Below, piece by piece: positions 32,785-45,685 of a stretch of 46,493 bases of DNA. A program made the translations under genes and the position numbers. The stretch is from Nemertoderma westbladi (lineage: Eukaryota; Xenacoelomorpha; Nemertodermatida; Nemertodermatidae), in contig JAUCBJ010005218.1 in the NCBI GenBank assembly GCA_032718475.1, positions 1-46,493 on the forward strand. The letters run 5' to 3'. Below the pieces are notes generated by a model that saw nothing but the letters and a program-made list of their open reading frames with translations, was not told where the DNA came from and did no database searches. Each line of letters begins with the position of its first letter. Position 1 is the stretch's first letter.

Positions 32785-33725
32785 ACTGGACATATCGATT
32801 GTTTGACTTAATTCCCTCAATCAGTCTCCGTAGCGCAAGTATCTGAGCTATTGTTGATCTATTTGGTCGAAATCCATTTTGGCTCTTACTCAGGAGTTTC
32901 TTTATGTGAGGTCTAATTCTATATGTAATCATTTTGTTGTATATTTTGGCAGCTACCACAAGCAGACAGGTCTCCAGGGGAGAGGCTTTAGTTGACTTTT
33001 AGTCCAAATTGGTGGTGGATTTTCCCCTTTTAACATCCAGTTGCAAACATTCAATAATGGTCTGTTTAGCACTCCTGTTTTCCATACCTCTGCAGGGATT
33101 TCATCCAATCCACTCGCTTTATGATTGGGCATGCTCTTAATGCTTCTTTGGAGTTCGGCGGGTATGAAGTCCCCTGTTTCTATAGGTAGTGTCTTGTCAT
33201 ATATTTTCCTTGTAGGGCAGACCTCGGTGTTTGGTAGCTGCACAGTGCCCAATCAAGGTTCTGAAGTGATCTTTCCATTTCCCAACACATTCTTCAGGAC
33301 TATCAGCTTTGAGGCGCCCCTTAGCACAACTTTTCCGACCAGATACCTCATTTACAGTTTGCCAGGTAAGTTTTTAATTTTAATTTTGCAGCATGCCGAT
33401 CCTAGTTTCATGTATGTACTTCTCCTGGCTGATGATGGAGGCCAATTTAAGATCTTCCTTAGCTTCTCAACCTTGTTGATGTTTTCGGTTGTTGGTTGTT
33501 CGATTTTTACTTTATAGGCTATCTTAAGACCTTCTCTCTTAAAAGTAACCTCAGAGTCTTGCCATGGCACATAATGTTTTCGTTTGGGTTTCTGGGGAAT
33601 ATGCCTCTTGGCGGATATTCTGGTATATTGAATCGGTAGACTGGTCTTCATCCATTGACTGAAGTACTTCAAAGCGGTTTTGAACCATTGTCAGTTCTGA
33701 GTTCTCCCAGTCACAGTTTCAATCA
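32785..33725 (-). pseudogene. Non-LTR retrotransposon pol fragment B
   Basis: Minus-strand fragments in several frames: the endonuclease-RT linker with MVQNRFEVLQSMDEDQ (near 33670), WQTVNEVSGRKSCAKGRLK (near 33350), then HKASGLDEIPAEVWKTG (near 33110). A deletion follows, then VAAKIYNKMITYRIRPHI and NGFRPNRSTIAQILALRRLI (32810-32960). It stops about where the Gypsy remnant begins, and at 33725 the satellite replaces its upstream part. Its NGFR segment overlaps in content with fragment A, so the two come from separate insertions. Confidence 0.82.
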
Positions 33726-33729
33726 TTGT

Positions 33730-36700
33730 ACAATACGGTTAGCCAAACTCAGGCCCTGTTGTACGACAATACGGGTAGCCAATCACAGGCCCTGTTGTAC
33801 AACAATACGGGTAGCCAAACACAGGCCCTGTTGTACGACAATACGGGTAGCCAAACAGGCCCTGTTGTACGACAATACGGGTAGCCAATCACAGGCTCTT
33901 TTGTACGACAATACGGGTAGCCAATCACAGGCCCTGTTGTACGACAATACGGGTAGCCGAACACAGGCCCTGTTGTACGACAATACGGGTAGCCAATCAC
34001 AGGCTGTTGTACGGCAATACGGTTAGCCAAACACTGGCCCTGTTGTACGACAATACGGGTAGCCAAACAGGCCCTGTTGTACGACAATACGGGTAGCCAA
34101 TCACAGGCCCTGTTGTACGACAATACGGGTAGCCAAACACAGGCCCTGTTGTACGACAATACGGGTAGCCAAACAGGCCCTATTGTACGACAATACGGGT
34201 AGCCAATCACAGGCCCTGTTGTCCGACAATACGGGTAGCCAAACACAGGCCCTGTTGTACGACAATACGGGAAGCCAATCACAGGCCCTGTTGTACGACA
34301 ATACGGGTAGCCAAACACAGGCCCTGTTGTACGACAATACGGGTAGCCAAACAGGCCCTGTTGTACGACAATATGGGTAGCCAATCACAGGCCCTGTTGT
34401 ACGACAATACGGGTAGCCAATCACAGGCCCTGTTGTACGACAATACGGGTAGCCAATCACAGGCCCTGTTGTACGACAATACGGTTAGCCAAACACAGGC
34501 CCTGTTGTACGACAAAACGGGTAGCCAATCACAGGCCCTGTTGTACGACAATACGGGTAGCCAAACAGGCCCTGTTGTACGACAATACGGGTAGCCAATC
34601 ACAGGCCCTGTTGTACGACAATACGGGTACCCAAACGCAGGCCCTGTTGTACGACAATACGGCTAGCGAAACACAGGCCCTGTTGTACGACAATACGGGT
34701 AGCCAATCACAGGCCCTGTTGTACGACAATACGGGTACCCAAACGCAGGACCTGTTGTACGACAATATGGGTAGACAAACACAGGCCCTGTTGTACGACA
34801 ATACGGGTAGCCAAACAGGCCCTGTTGTACGACAATACGGGTAGCCAATTACAGGCCCTGTTGTACGACAATACGGGTAGCCAAACACAGGCCCTGTTGT
34901 ACGACAATACGGGTAGCCAAACACAGGCCCTGTTGTACGACAATACGGGTAGCCAAACAGGCCCTGTTGTACGACAATACGGGTAGCCAATCACAGGCTC
35001 TTTTGTACGACAATACGGGTAGCCAATCACAGGCCCTGTTGTACGTCAATACGGGTAGCCGAACACAGGCCCTGTTGTACGACAATACGGCTAGCGAAAC
35101 ACAGGCCCTGTTGTACGACAATACGGGTAGCCAAACAGGCCCTGTTGTACGACAATACGGGTAGCCAATCACAGGCTCTTTTGTACGACAATACGGTTAG
35201 CCAAACACAGGCCCTGTTGTACGACAATACGGGTAGCCAAACACAGGCCCTGTTGTACGACAATACGGGGTAGCCAAATACAGGCCCTGTTGTACGACAA
35301 TACGGGTAGCCAAACAGGCCCTGTTGTACGACAATACGGGTAGCCAATCACAGGCTCTTTTGTACGACAATACGGTTAGCCAAACACAGGCCCTGTTGTA
35401 CGACAATACGGGTAGCCAATCACAGGCCCTGTTGTACGACAATACGGTTAGCCAAACACAGGCCCTTTTGTACAACAATACGGGTAGCCAAACAGGCCCC
35501 GTTGTACGACAATACGGGTAGCCAAACACAGGCCTTGTTGTACGACAATACGGGTAGCCAAACAGGCCCTGTTGTACGACAATACGGGTAGCCAATCACA
35601 GGCTCTTTTGTACGACAATACGGGTAGCCAATCACAGGACCTGTTGTACGACAATACGGGTAGCCGAACACAGGCCCTGTTGTACGACAATACGGGTAGC
35701 CAATCACAGGCTGTTGTACGACAATACGGTTAGCCAAACACAGGCCCTGTTGTACGACAATACGGGTAGCCAATCACAGGCCCTGTTGTACGACAATACG
35801 GTTAGCCAAACACAGGCCCTTTTGTACAACAATACGGGTAGCCAAACAGGCCCCGTTGTACGACAATACGGGTAGCCAAACACAGGCCCTGTTGTACGAC
35901 AATACGGGGTAGCCAAATACAGGCCCTGTTGTACGACAATACGGGTAGCCAAACACAGGCCCTGTTGTACGACAATACGGGTAGCCAAACAGGCCCTGTT
36001 GTACGACAATACGGGTAGCCAATCACAGGCCCTGTTGTACGACAATACGGGGTAGCCAAACACAGGCCCTGTTGTACGACAATACGGGTAGCCAAACAGG
36101 CCCTGTTATACGACAATACGGGTAGCCAATCACAGGCTCTGTTGTACGACAATACGGGTAGCTAAACACAGGCCCTGTTGTACGACAATATGGGTAGCCA
36201 AACAGGGTCTGTTGTACGACCATACGGGTAGCCAAACACAGGCCCTGTTGTACGACAATACGGGTAGCCAAACAGGCCCTGTTGTACGACAATACGGGTA
36301 GCCAATCACAGGCCCTGTTGTACGACAATACGGGTAGCCAATCACAGGCCCTGTTGTACGACAATACGGGTAGCCAAACACAGGCCCTGTTGTACGACAA
36401 TACGGGTAGCCAAACAGGCCCTGTTGTACGACAATACGGGTAGCCAAACACAGGCCCTGTTGTACGACAATACGGGTAGCCAATCACAGGCCCTGTTGTA
36501 CGACAATACGGGTAGCCAAACGCATGCCCTGTTGTACGACAATACGGCTAGCGAAACACAGGCCCTGTTGTACGACAATACGGGTAGCCAATCACAGGCC
36601 CTGTTGTACGACAATACGGGTACCCAAACGCAGGACCTGTTGTACGACAATATGGGTAGACAAACACAGGCCCTGTTGTACGACAATACGGGTAGCCAAT

Positions 36701-39700
36701 CACAGGCCCTGTTGTACGACAATACGGGTACCCAAACGCAGGCCCTGTTGTACGACAATACGGCTAGCGAAACACAGGCCCTGTTGTACGACAATACGGG
36801 TAGCCAATCACAGGCCCTGTTGTACGACAATACGGGTACCCAAACGCAGGACCTGTTGTACGACAATATGGGTAGACAAACACAGGCCCTGTTGTACGAC
36901 AATACGGGTAGCCAAACGGGCCCTGTTGTACGACAATACGGGTAGCCAATCACAGGCCCTGTTGTACGACAATACGGGTAGCCAAACACAGGCCCTGTTG
37001 TACGACAATACGGGTAGCCAAACACAGGCCCTGTTGTACGACAATACGGGTAGCCAAACAGGCCCTGTTGTACGACAATACGGGTAGCCAATCACAGGCT
37101 CTTTTGTACGACAATACGGGTAGCCAATCACAGGTCCTGTTGTACGACAATACGGGTAGCCGAACACAGGCCCTGTTGTACGACAATACGGCTAGCGAAA
37201 CACAGGCCCTGTTGTACGACAATACGGGTAGCCAAACAGGCCCTGTTGTACGACAATACGGGTAGCCAAACAGGCCCTGTTGTACGACAATACGGGTAGC
37301 CAATCACAGGCTCTTTTGTACGACAATACGGTTAGCCAAACACAGGCCCTGTTGTACGACAATACGGGTAGCCAAACACAGGCCCTGTTGTACGACAATA
37401 CGGGGTAGCCAAATACAGGCCCTGTTGTACGACAATACGGGTAGCCAAACAGGCCCTGTTGTACGACAATACGGGTAGCCAATCACAGGCTCTTTTGTAC
37501 GACAATACGGTTAGCCAAACACAGGCCCTGTTGTACGACAATACGGGTAGCCAATCACAGGCCCTGTTGTACGACAATACGGTTAGCCAAACACAGGCCC
37601 TTTTGTACAACAATACGGGTAGCCAAACAGGCCCCGTTGTACGACAATACGGGTAGCCAAACACAGGCCCTGTTGTACGACAATACGGGTAGCCAAACAG
37701 GCCCTGTTGTACGACAATACGGGTAGCCAATCACAGGCTCTTTTGTACGACAATACGGGTAGCCAATCACAGGCCCTGTTGTACGACAATACGGGTAGCC
37801 GAACACAGGCCCTGTTGTACGACAATACGGGTAGCCAATCACAGGCTGTTGTACGACAATACGGTTAGCCAAACACAGGCCCTGTTGTACGACAATACGG
37901 GTAGCCAATCACAGGCCCTGTTGTACGACAATACGGTTAGCCAAACACAGGCCCTTTTGTACAACAATACGGGTAGCCAAACAGGCCCCGTTGTACGACA
38001 ATACGGGTAGCCAAACACAGGCCCTGTTGTACGACAATACGGGGTAGCCAAATACAGGCCCTGTTGTACGACAATACGGGTAGCCAAACACAGGCCCTGT
38101 TGTACGACAATACGGGTAGCCAAACAGGCCCTGTTGTACGACAATACGGGTAGCCAATCACAGGCCCTGTTGTACGACAATACGGGGTAGCCAAACACAG
38201 GCCCTGTTGTACGACAATACGGGTAGCCAAACAGGCCCTGTTATACGACAATACGGGTAGCCAATCACAGGCTCTGTTGTACGACAATACGGGTAGCTAA
38301 ACACAGGCCCTGTTGTACGACAATATGGGTAGCCAAACAGGGTCTGTTGTACGACCATACGGGTAGCCAAACACAGGCCCTGTTGTACGACAATACGGGT
38401 AGCCAAACAGGCCCTGTTGTACGACAATACGGGTAGCCAATCACAGGCCCTGTTGTACGACAATACGGGTAGCCAATCACAGGCCCTGTTGTACGACAAT
38501 ACGGGTAGCCAAACACAGGCCCTGTTGTACGACAATACGGGTAGCCAAACAGGCCCTGTTGTACGACAATACGGGTAGCCAAACACAGGCCCTGTTGTAC
38601 GACAATACGGGTAGCCAATCACAGGCCCTGTTGTACGACAATACGGGTAGCCAAACACAGGCCCTGTTGTACGACAATACGGGTAGCCAAACAGGCCCTG
38701 TTGTACGACAATACGGGTAGCCAATCACAGGCTCTTTTGTACGACAATACGGGTAGCCAATCACAGGCCCTGTTGTACGACAATACGGGTAGCCGAACAC
38801 AGGCCCTGTTGTACGACAATACGGCTAGCGAAACACAGGCCCTGTTGTACGACAATACGGGTAGCCAAACAGGCCCTGTTGTACGACAATACGGGTAGCC
38901 AATCACAGGCCCTGTTGTACGACAATACGGGTAGCCAATCACAGGCCCTGTTGTACGACAATACGGGTAGCCAAACACAGGCCCTGTTGTACGACAATAC
39001 GGGTAGCCAAACAGGCCCTGTTGTACGACAATACGGGTAGCCAAACACAGGCCCTGTTGTACGACAATACGGGTAGCCAATCACAGGCCCTGTTGTACGA
39101 CAATACGGGTAGCCAATCACAGGCCCTGTTGTACGACAATACGGGTAGCCAAACACAGGCCCTGTTGTACGACAATACGGGTAGCCAAACAGGCCCTGTT
39201 GTACGACAATACGGGTAGCCAATCACAGGCCCTGTTGTACGACAATACGGGGTAGCCAAACACAGGCCCTGTTGTACGACAATACGGGTAGCCAAACAGG
39301 CCCTGTTGTACGACAATACGGGTAGCCAAACACAGGCCCTGTTGTACGACAATACGGGTAGCCAAACACAGGCCCTGTTGTACGACAATACGGGTAGCCA
39401 ATCACAGGCCCTGTTGTACGACAATACGGGTAGCCAAACACAGGCCCTGTTGTACGACAATACGGGTAGCCAAACACAGGCCCTGTTGTACGACAATACG
39501 GGTAGCCAAACACAGGCCCTGTTGTACGACAATACGGGTAGCTAAACACAGGCCCTGTTGTACGACAATACGGGTAGCCAATCACAGGCCCTGTTGTACG
39601 ACAATACGGGTAGCCAAACACAGGCCCTGTTGTACGACAATACGGGTAGCTAAACACAGGCCCTGTTGTACGACAATACGGGTAGCCAAACACAGGCCCT

Positions 39701-42672
39701 GTTGTACGACAATACGGGTAGCCAAACACAGGCCCTGTTGTACGACAATACGGGTAGCCAAACACAGGCCCTGTTGTACGACAATACGGGTAGCCAAACA
39801 CAGGCCCTGTTGTACGACAATACGGGTAGCTAAACACAGGCCCTGTTGTACGACAATACGGGTAGCCAATCACAGGCCCTGTTGTACGACAATACGGGTA
39901 GCCAAACACAGGCCCTGTTGTACGACAATACGGGTAGCTAAACACAGGCCCTGTTGTACGACAATACGGGTAGCCAAACACAGGCCCTGTTATACGACAA
40001 TACGGGTAGCCAAACACAGGCCCTGTTGTACGACAATACGGGTAGCCAAACACAGGCCCTGTTGTACGACAATACGGGTAGCCAAACACAGGCCCTGTTA
40101 TACGACAATACGGGTAGCTAAACACAGGCCCTGTTGTACGACAATACGGGTAGCCAAACACAGGCCCTGTTATACGACAATACGGGTAGCCAAACACAGG
40201 CCCTGTTGTACGACAATACGGGTAGCCAATCACAGGCTCTGTTGTACGACAATACGGGTAGCTAAACACAGGCCCTGTTGTACGACAATATGGGTAGCCA
40301 AACAGGGTCTGTTGTACGACAATACGGGTAGCCAATCACAGGCCCTGTTGTACGACAATACGGTTAGCCAAACACAGGCCCTGTTGTACGACAATACGGG
40401 TAGCCAAACACAGGCCCTGTTGTACGACAATACGGGTAGCCAAACACAGGCCCTGTTATACGACAATACGGGTAGCTAAACACAGGCCCTGTTGTACGAC
40501 AATACGGGTAGCCAATCACAGGCTCTGTTGTACGACAATACGGGTAGCTAAACACAGGCCCTGTTGTACGACAATATGGGTAGCCAAACAGGGTCTGTTG
40601 TACGACAATACGGTTAGCCAAACACAGGCCCTGTTGTACGACAATACGGGTAGCCAAACACAGGCCCTGTTGTACGACAATACGGGTAGCCAAACACAGG
40701 CCCTGTTGTACGACAATACGGGTAGCCAAACCCAGGCCCTGTTGTACGACAATACGGGTAGCTAAACACAGGCCCTGTTGTACGACAATACGGGTAGCTA
40801 AACAGGCCCTGTTGTACGACAATACGGGTAGCCAATCACAGGCCCTGTTGTACGACAATACGGGTAGCCAAACACAGGCCCTGTTGTACGACAATACGGG
40901 TAGCCAAACACAGGCCCTGTTGTACGACAATACGGGTAGCTAAACACAGGCCCTGTTGTACGACAATACGGGTAGCTAAACACAGGCCCTGTTGTACGAC
41001 AATACGGGTAGCCAAACACAGGCCCTGTTGTACGACAATACGGGTAGCCAAACACAGGCCCTGTTGTACGACAATACGGGTAGCCAAACACAGGCCCTGT
41101 TATACGACAATACGGGTAGCTAAACACAGGCCCTGTTGTACGACAATACGGGTAGCCAATCACAGGCCCTGTTGTACGACAATACGGGTAGCCAAACACA
41201 GGCCCTGTTGTACGACAATACGGGTAGCCAAACACTGGCCCTGTTATACGACAATACGGGTAGCTAAACACAGGCCCTGTTGTACGACAATACGGGTAGC
41301 CAATCACAGGCCCTGTTATACGACAATACGGGTAGCCAATCACAGGCTCTGTTGTACGACAATACGGGTAGCTAAACACAGGCCCTGTTGTACGACAATA
41401 CGGGTAGCTAAACACAGGCCCTGTTGTACGACAATACGGGTAGCCAATCACAGGCCCTGTTATACGACAATACGGGTAGCTAAACACAGGCCCTGTTGTA
41501 CGACAATACGGGTAGCCAAACACAGGCCCTGTTATACGACAATACGGGTAGCTAAACACAGGCCCTGTTGTACGACAATACGGGTAGCCAATCACAGGCC
41601 CTGTTATACGACAATACGGGTAGCTAAACACAGGCCCTGTTGTACGACAATACGGGTAGCCAATCACAGGCTCTGTTGTACGACAATACGGGTAGCTAAA
41701 CACAGGCCCTGTTGTACGACAATACGGGTAGCCAATCACAGGCCCTGTTGTACGACCATACGGGTAGCCAAACACAGGCCCTGTTGTACGACAATACGGG
41801 TAGCCAAACAGGGTCTGTTGTACGACAATACGGTTAGCCAAACACAGGCCCTGTTGTACGACAATACGGGTAGCCAAACACAGGCCCTGTTGTACGACAA
41901 TACGGGTAGCCAAACACAGGCCCTGTTATACGACAATACGGGTAGCTAAACACAGGCCCTGTTGTACGACAATACGGGTAGCCAATCACAGGCCCTGTTG
42001 TACGACAATATGGGTAGCCATACACAGGCCCTGTTGTACGACAATACGGGTAGCCAAACCCAGGCCCTGTTGTACGACAATACGGGTAGCTAAACACAGG
42101 CCCTGTTGTACGACAATACGGGTAGCTAAACAGGCCCTGTTGTACGACAATACGGGTAGCCAATCACAGGCCCTGTTGTACGACAATACGGGTAGCCAAA
42201 CACAGGCCCTGTTGTACGACAATATGGGTAGCCAAACAGGGTCTGTTGTACGACAATACGGTTAGCTAAACACAGGCCCTGTTGTACGACAATACGGGTA
42301 GCCAAACACAGGCCCTGTTGTACGACAATACGGGTAGCCAAACACAGGCCCTGTTGTACGACAATACGGGTAGCCAAACAGGCCCTGTTGTACGACAATA
42401 CGGGTAGCCAAACAGGCCCTGTTGTATGACAATACGGGTAGCCAATCACAGGCCCTGTTGTACGACAATACGGGTAGCTAAACACAGGCCCTGTTGTACG
42501 ACAATACGGGTAGCTAAACAGGCCCTGTTGTACGACAATACGGGTAGCCAATCACAGGCCCTGTTGTACGACAATACGGGTAGCCAAACACAGGCCCTGT
42601 TGTACGACAATACGGGTAGCCAATCACAGGCCCTGTTGTACGACAATACGGGTAGTCAAACAGGCCCTGTTG
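33730..42672 (+). repeat. ~9 kb satellite array, 36-bp unit with 34-bp variants
   Basis: About 250 head-to-tail units share the core TTGTACGACAATACGGGTAG. The full unit is 36 bp; a common variant lacks CA in AACACAGG and is 34 bp. Other variants are CCAATCACAGG, GGGTACCCAAACGCAGG, GGCTAGCGAAACACAGG, GGTTAGCC and TAGCTAAAC. The core contains the short dyad TTGT-ACG-ACAA. Because 36 is a multiple of 3, long open frames of 12-residue repeats arise in several frames on both strands; they are periodicity artefacts. A block of about 2.1 kb is tandemly duplicated inside (about 34530-36640 and 36640-38775). The right third (39200-42670) is more homogeneous. Confidence 0.97.
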
Positions 42673-43164
42673 TACATTCGGTCAAATTAATGGCCTATTG
42701 TTGAAGTAGAAAAAGTGTCTTCCGTTTTTGTTTACCATGTTATAATAGAATACATACTAATCTGACAGACTTGCAAAAATATGCCACTATAACCTGTTCA
42801 TTTCCCATATTGTATAAATTATAGGCCTATTGTTAATAATACAGGACCCCTTGTAAATAATCTAAAAAACTTTAAGTGTAAACCTATATGGTTTTGTTAT
42901 GTTGTACAATCTTAGATATACATTGTTTGGTGTATTAATTGTTAGTTGTGGATTAAATAAACTTAGCAATATGATATCTGGTAGTAAACTGGTTTGTTAT
43001 TTAATATAGCCAATAATGAAATTATTTTAAAATATAATACGATTAAATGAAAATGCAGCACAACAGCAAAGAAGGATAGTAATTACATAGATACGTAATA
43101 TTAACTGCTAATCGAATTCCCCTCAGTAAATACTGAAGTCCCAAGCACGACTGTTACTGCTTAA
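42673..43164. other. Non-coding stretch between satellite and piggyBac-like element
   Basis: AT-rich, no gene recognised. It contains one ATAGGCCTAT word near 42822 and an ATTAAATAAA near 42951. Confidence 0.4.
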
Positions 43165-45685
43165 TTAACCCTATTTGGCCCGGGGGGGGGGGGGGGGGGG
43201 GGGGTCATTTTAGAGATTTTTTATAACTTATATGTATGTATCTCTGAGTCAGGATTGTTGGAAAAAACGAGAATATATCTAAAATTTTATTGGCTATCCA
43301 ATAGAACAAACGCCATTTACATGGCCATGTTAGTTTTCGGGCTGTGGTCCCTTTCTTTGCACCAATCTCCAGTAATTTTCGCGCTAAAATTTTCAAAAGT
43401 TTTTATGGCTCACTAAAATAAATTTATTTGCGAAATATAGCGGATTTTTGGACACTGATCCCGATTATAGAACTCAAATATAACACTGCCATTTTTTATG
43501 GTAATTTTGTATGTAAGAATTTCGATTTTGATCGAAAGAATGATAATGTAAAATGACCACAAAATAAATTGATTTTATGACCATATAGGTTTTCTGGGAC
43601 GCTGATCACGAATATGACACTCAAAAATATCGTATTATCCAACCAAATACTATTTTTGTCGTTTGAAATTTTTTGCTACTTGTATTTTACGTCCCACCTG
43701 ACAAGTACCAACACTGATAGTTGCGTTACCACGATGATTTTTAACGAGTTGTATCGTGATGAGCGACCTTAAAACCAGAGCTTCAGAATTACCAAACCAA
43801 AGGCAAAAAAATTTAACAGTTTATAATTTTGAGCTACTTGTACTTTTCGTTCTGGGGCACCAGAATGGCACCAAAATTTGGTTTGCATTTATTTATATAT
43901 TTATTTATTTATTTACGTTCAGAATTATCAAACCAAACCCAACATTTTTAGTTTGACAATTGTTTATTTATACTTTTCGTACTGGGGGACCAAAATAGCA
44001 CCAACAGATGGTTGCATTGCCAGAAAATATTTTTAACAAGTTTTATCGCGCTCAGCGACCTCGAAAACCCTTATAGCATCAAGATTTCAAATTTTGAACC
44101 GCGATTTAAAAAATTTCTAAAATGACCGCCCCCCCCCCCCCCCCCCCGGGCCAATGGGGTAGACGACTCGGAAATTTTTTTTCGAGTTTTCGTTGGTTTC
44201 ATGTGAAAGAGCATGTGAAAAAAACCCCAGAGAGCAATTTTACTTCAAAAAAATAACATTGGTAGAGTTATAGCGATTTTAAAACGCAAAATTAGCAACA
44301 TCGAAAAATCAGGCCGTTTCAGAAAACTGTACGAGTGACGTCAGCCATAACACAGCAACAGTTGTCAAGCGCTGTTGATTGGCTAATATAAAGTATAATA
44401 TTGCAGTTTTCTTATCTAAAATAAATCAAATAATAAATGTAGCTAAGTATTTATTTGGATGTGTATATTTGTGTTGTGTTAAGAATCGATTATGGGATAG
44501 CGGTATGGAGGCAGATTATTCATATCAAGTTAATTATTCTATAATAATATTTATTTCGCGGTTCGCCCATACCTGTACCGTAGAGCTGTAGCTAAAAATA
44601 AATATAGCTAGCTAAATACTACCAGGCGTTTCATTAATCTATTTTTTAATTGTTTTTACAGCGAACAATGCGGGATGGGTAGATTAGCTCTAGTTGGAAA
44701 TTATTTAGATTTTTTGTCAGTTCACTGTAAAGTGTTACTGGTACTAGTGTTGCCCGTGTCACCATTATTTTGCCTTTCATCATAGCTGTTTTTGGTTTGA
44801 CATCCAAAAATATCAAAGTACCAAAAAAATACCAAAACATAATGTTTTGGGCTATTGATTTATGTTCTTGACATATTGGCGAGTTACATGTGAAAAAAAA
44901 ATGTTTTAAAGAAAATGAAAACAAATGTTTGTGGTAGCTAGTGTTTTCAATGGTATGTACTGTTTTAATAATGTAGCTTGTTTTTATAAAATACCACAAA
45001 ATCTTATTTTTTGATGGCATTTCAGTAACCTTCCACATGACTGCCTGCATGACTGCATGACTAGCTACTGACTAACTATCAATGCTATTTGGAATTCAAT
45101 AATTTAACTTGTATAAAAATAATTGCATTCGAAAAAGTGCGAATCCACAATCTAATCCAAAGTAATCTAAGTTTTGAAGCTGAATAAAACATCAATAAGC
45201 TACTGGATTTCTACCACCTGGCAGTTTTAGCTACAAAATATGTTTTATTTTTATAGCTAACAACTGTATAGTTTGGGATAAATAAATATTATTCTGGAAT
45301 AATTAACTTGTTATGAATCAATTTCCGCCATAAGATATCAAATAATGTATTCTTAACACAACACAAAAACACACCAAATAAATATTAGCTACACTATTTA
45401 TTTTAGTTACTAAGAGATTTATATTGTATAGTAACCAATGAACATTTACTGCTGCACGAGTGACGTCACTAGTGCAGTTTTCTGAAACGGCCTGATTTTT
45501 CGATGTTGCTAATTTTGCGTTTTAAAATCGCTATAACTCGGCCAATATTAATTTTTTTGAAGTAAAATTGCTCTCTGGGGTTTTTTCACATGCTCTTTCA
45601 CATGAAACCAACGAAAACTCGAAAAAATATTTCCGAGTCGTCTACCCCATTACGTTGTAAAATAGCCCGGGCCAAAAAGAGTTAA
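43165..45685. mobile_element. piggyBac-like non-autonomous element at TTAA
   Basis: TTAA flanks both sides (43165-43168 and 45682-45685). The element begins CCCTATTTGGCCCGGG and ends with the reverse complement of CTCTTTTTGGCCCGGG (14 of 16 identical). TTAA targets and CCCT/CTCT-type ends are the piggyBac signature. The inverted arms continue through a G homopolymer (about 43181-43204) into GTCATTTTAGA, mirrored by TCTAAAATGACCG and a C homopolymer (about 44128-44147). No transposase frame is present. The right end is split by the insertion at 44155-45665; without it the element would be about 1.0 kb. Confidence 0.65.
44155..45665 (-). mobile_element. TIR element, family with ATGGGGTAG ends, copy 2
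   Basis: Ends TGGGGTAGACGACTCGG and its reverse complement, with inverted arms of about 200 bp as in copy 1 (6110-7926), in the opposite orientation. CCCGGGCCAA directly flanks it (44145-44154 and 45666-45675), so a target duplication of 8-10 bp is likely; the neighbouring C run blurs its exact length. The interior frame near 44646-44810 repeats the one in copy 1. It sits in the right end of the piggyBac-like element and is therefore younger. Confidence 0.72.

Noticed and set aside
33749-42646. Many long open frames (up to about 370 codons) on both strands within the satellite
   Set aside because: They follow from a 36-bp period (12 codons) in which several frames lack stops; 34-bp variants break them, methionines are sporadic and no domain is present.
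33730-42672. CRISPR-like regular 36-bp repeats
   Set aside because: There are no unique spacers between repeats and the context is animal DNA; it is a contiguous satellite.
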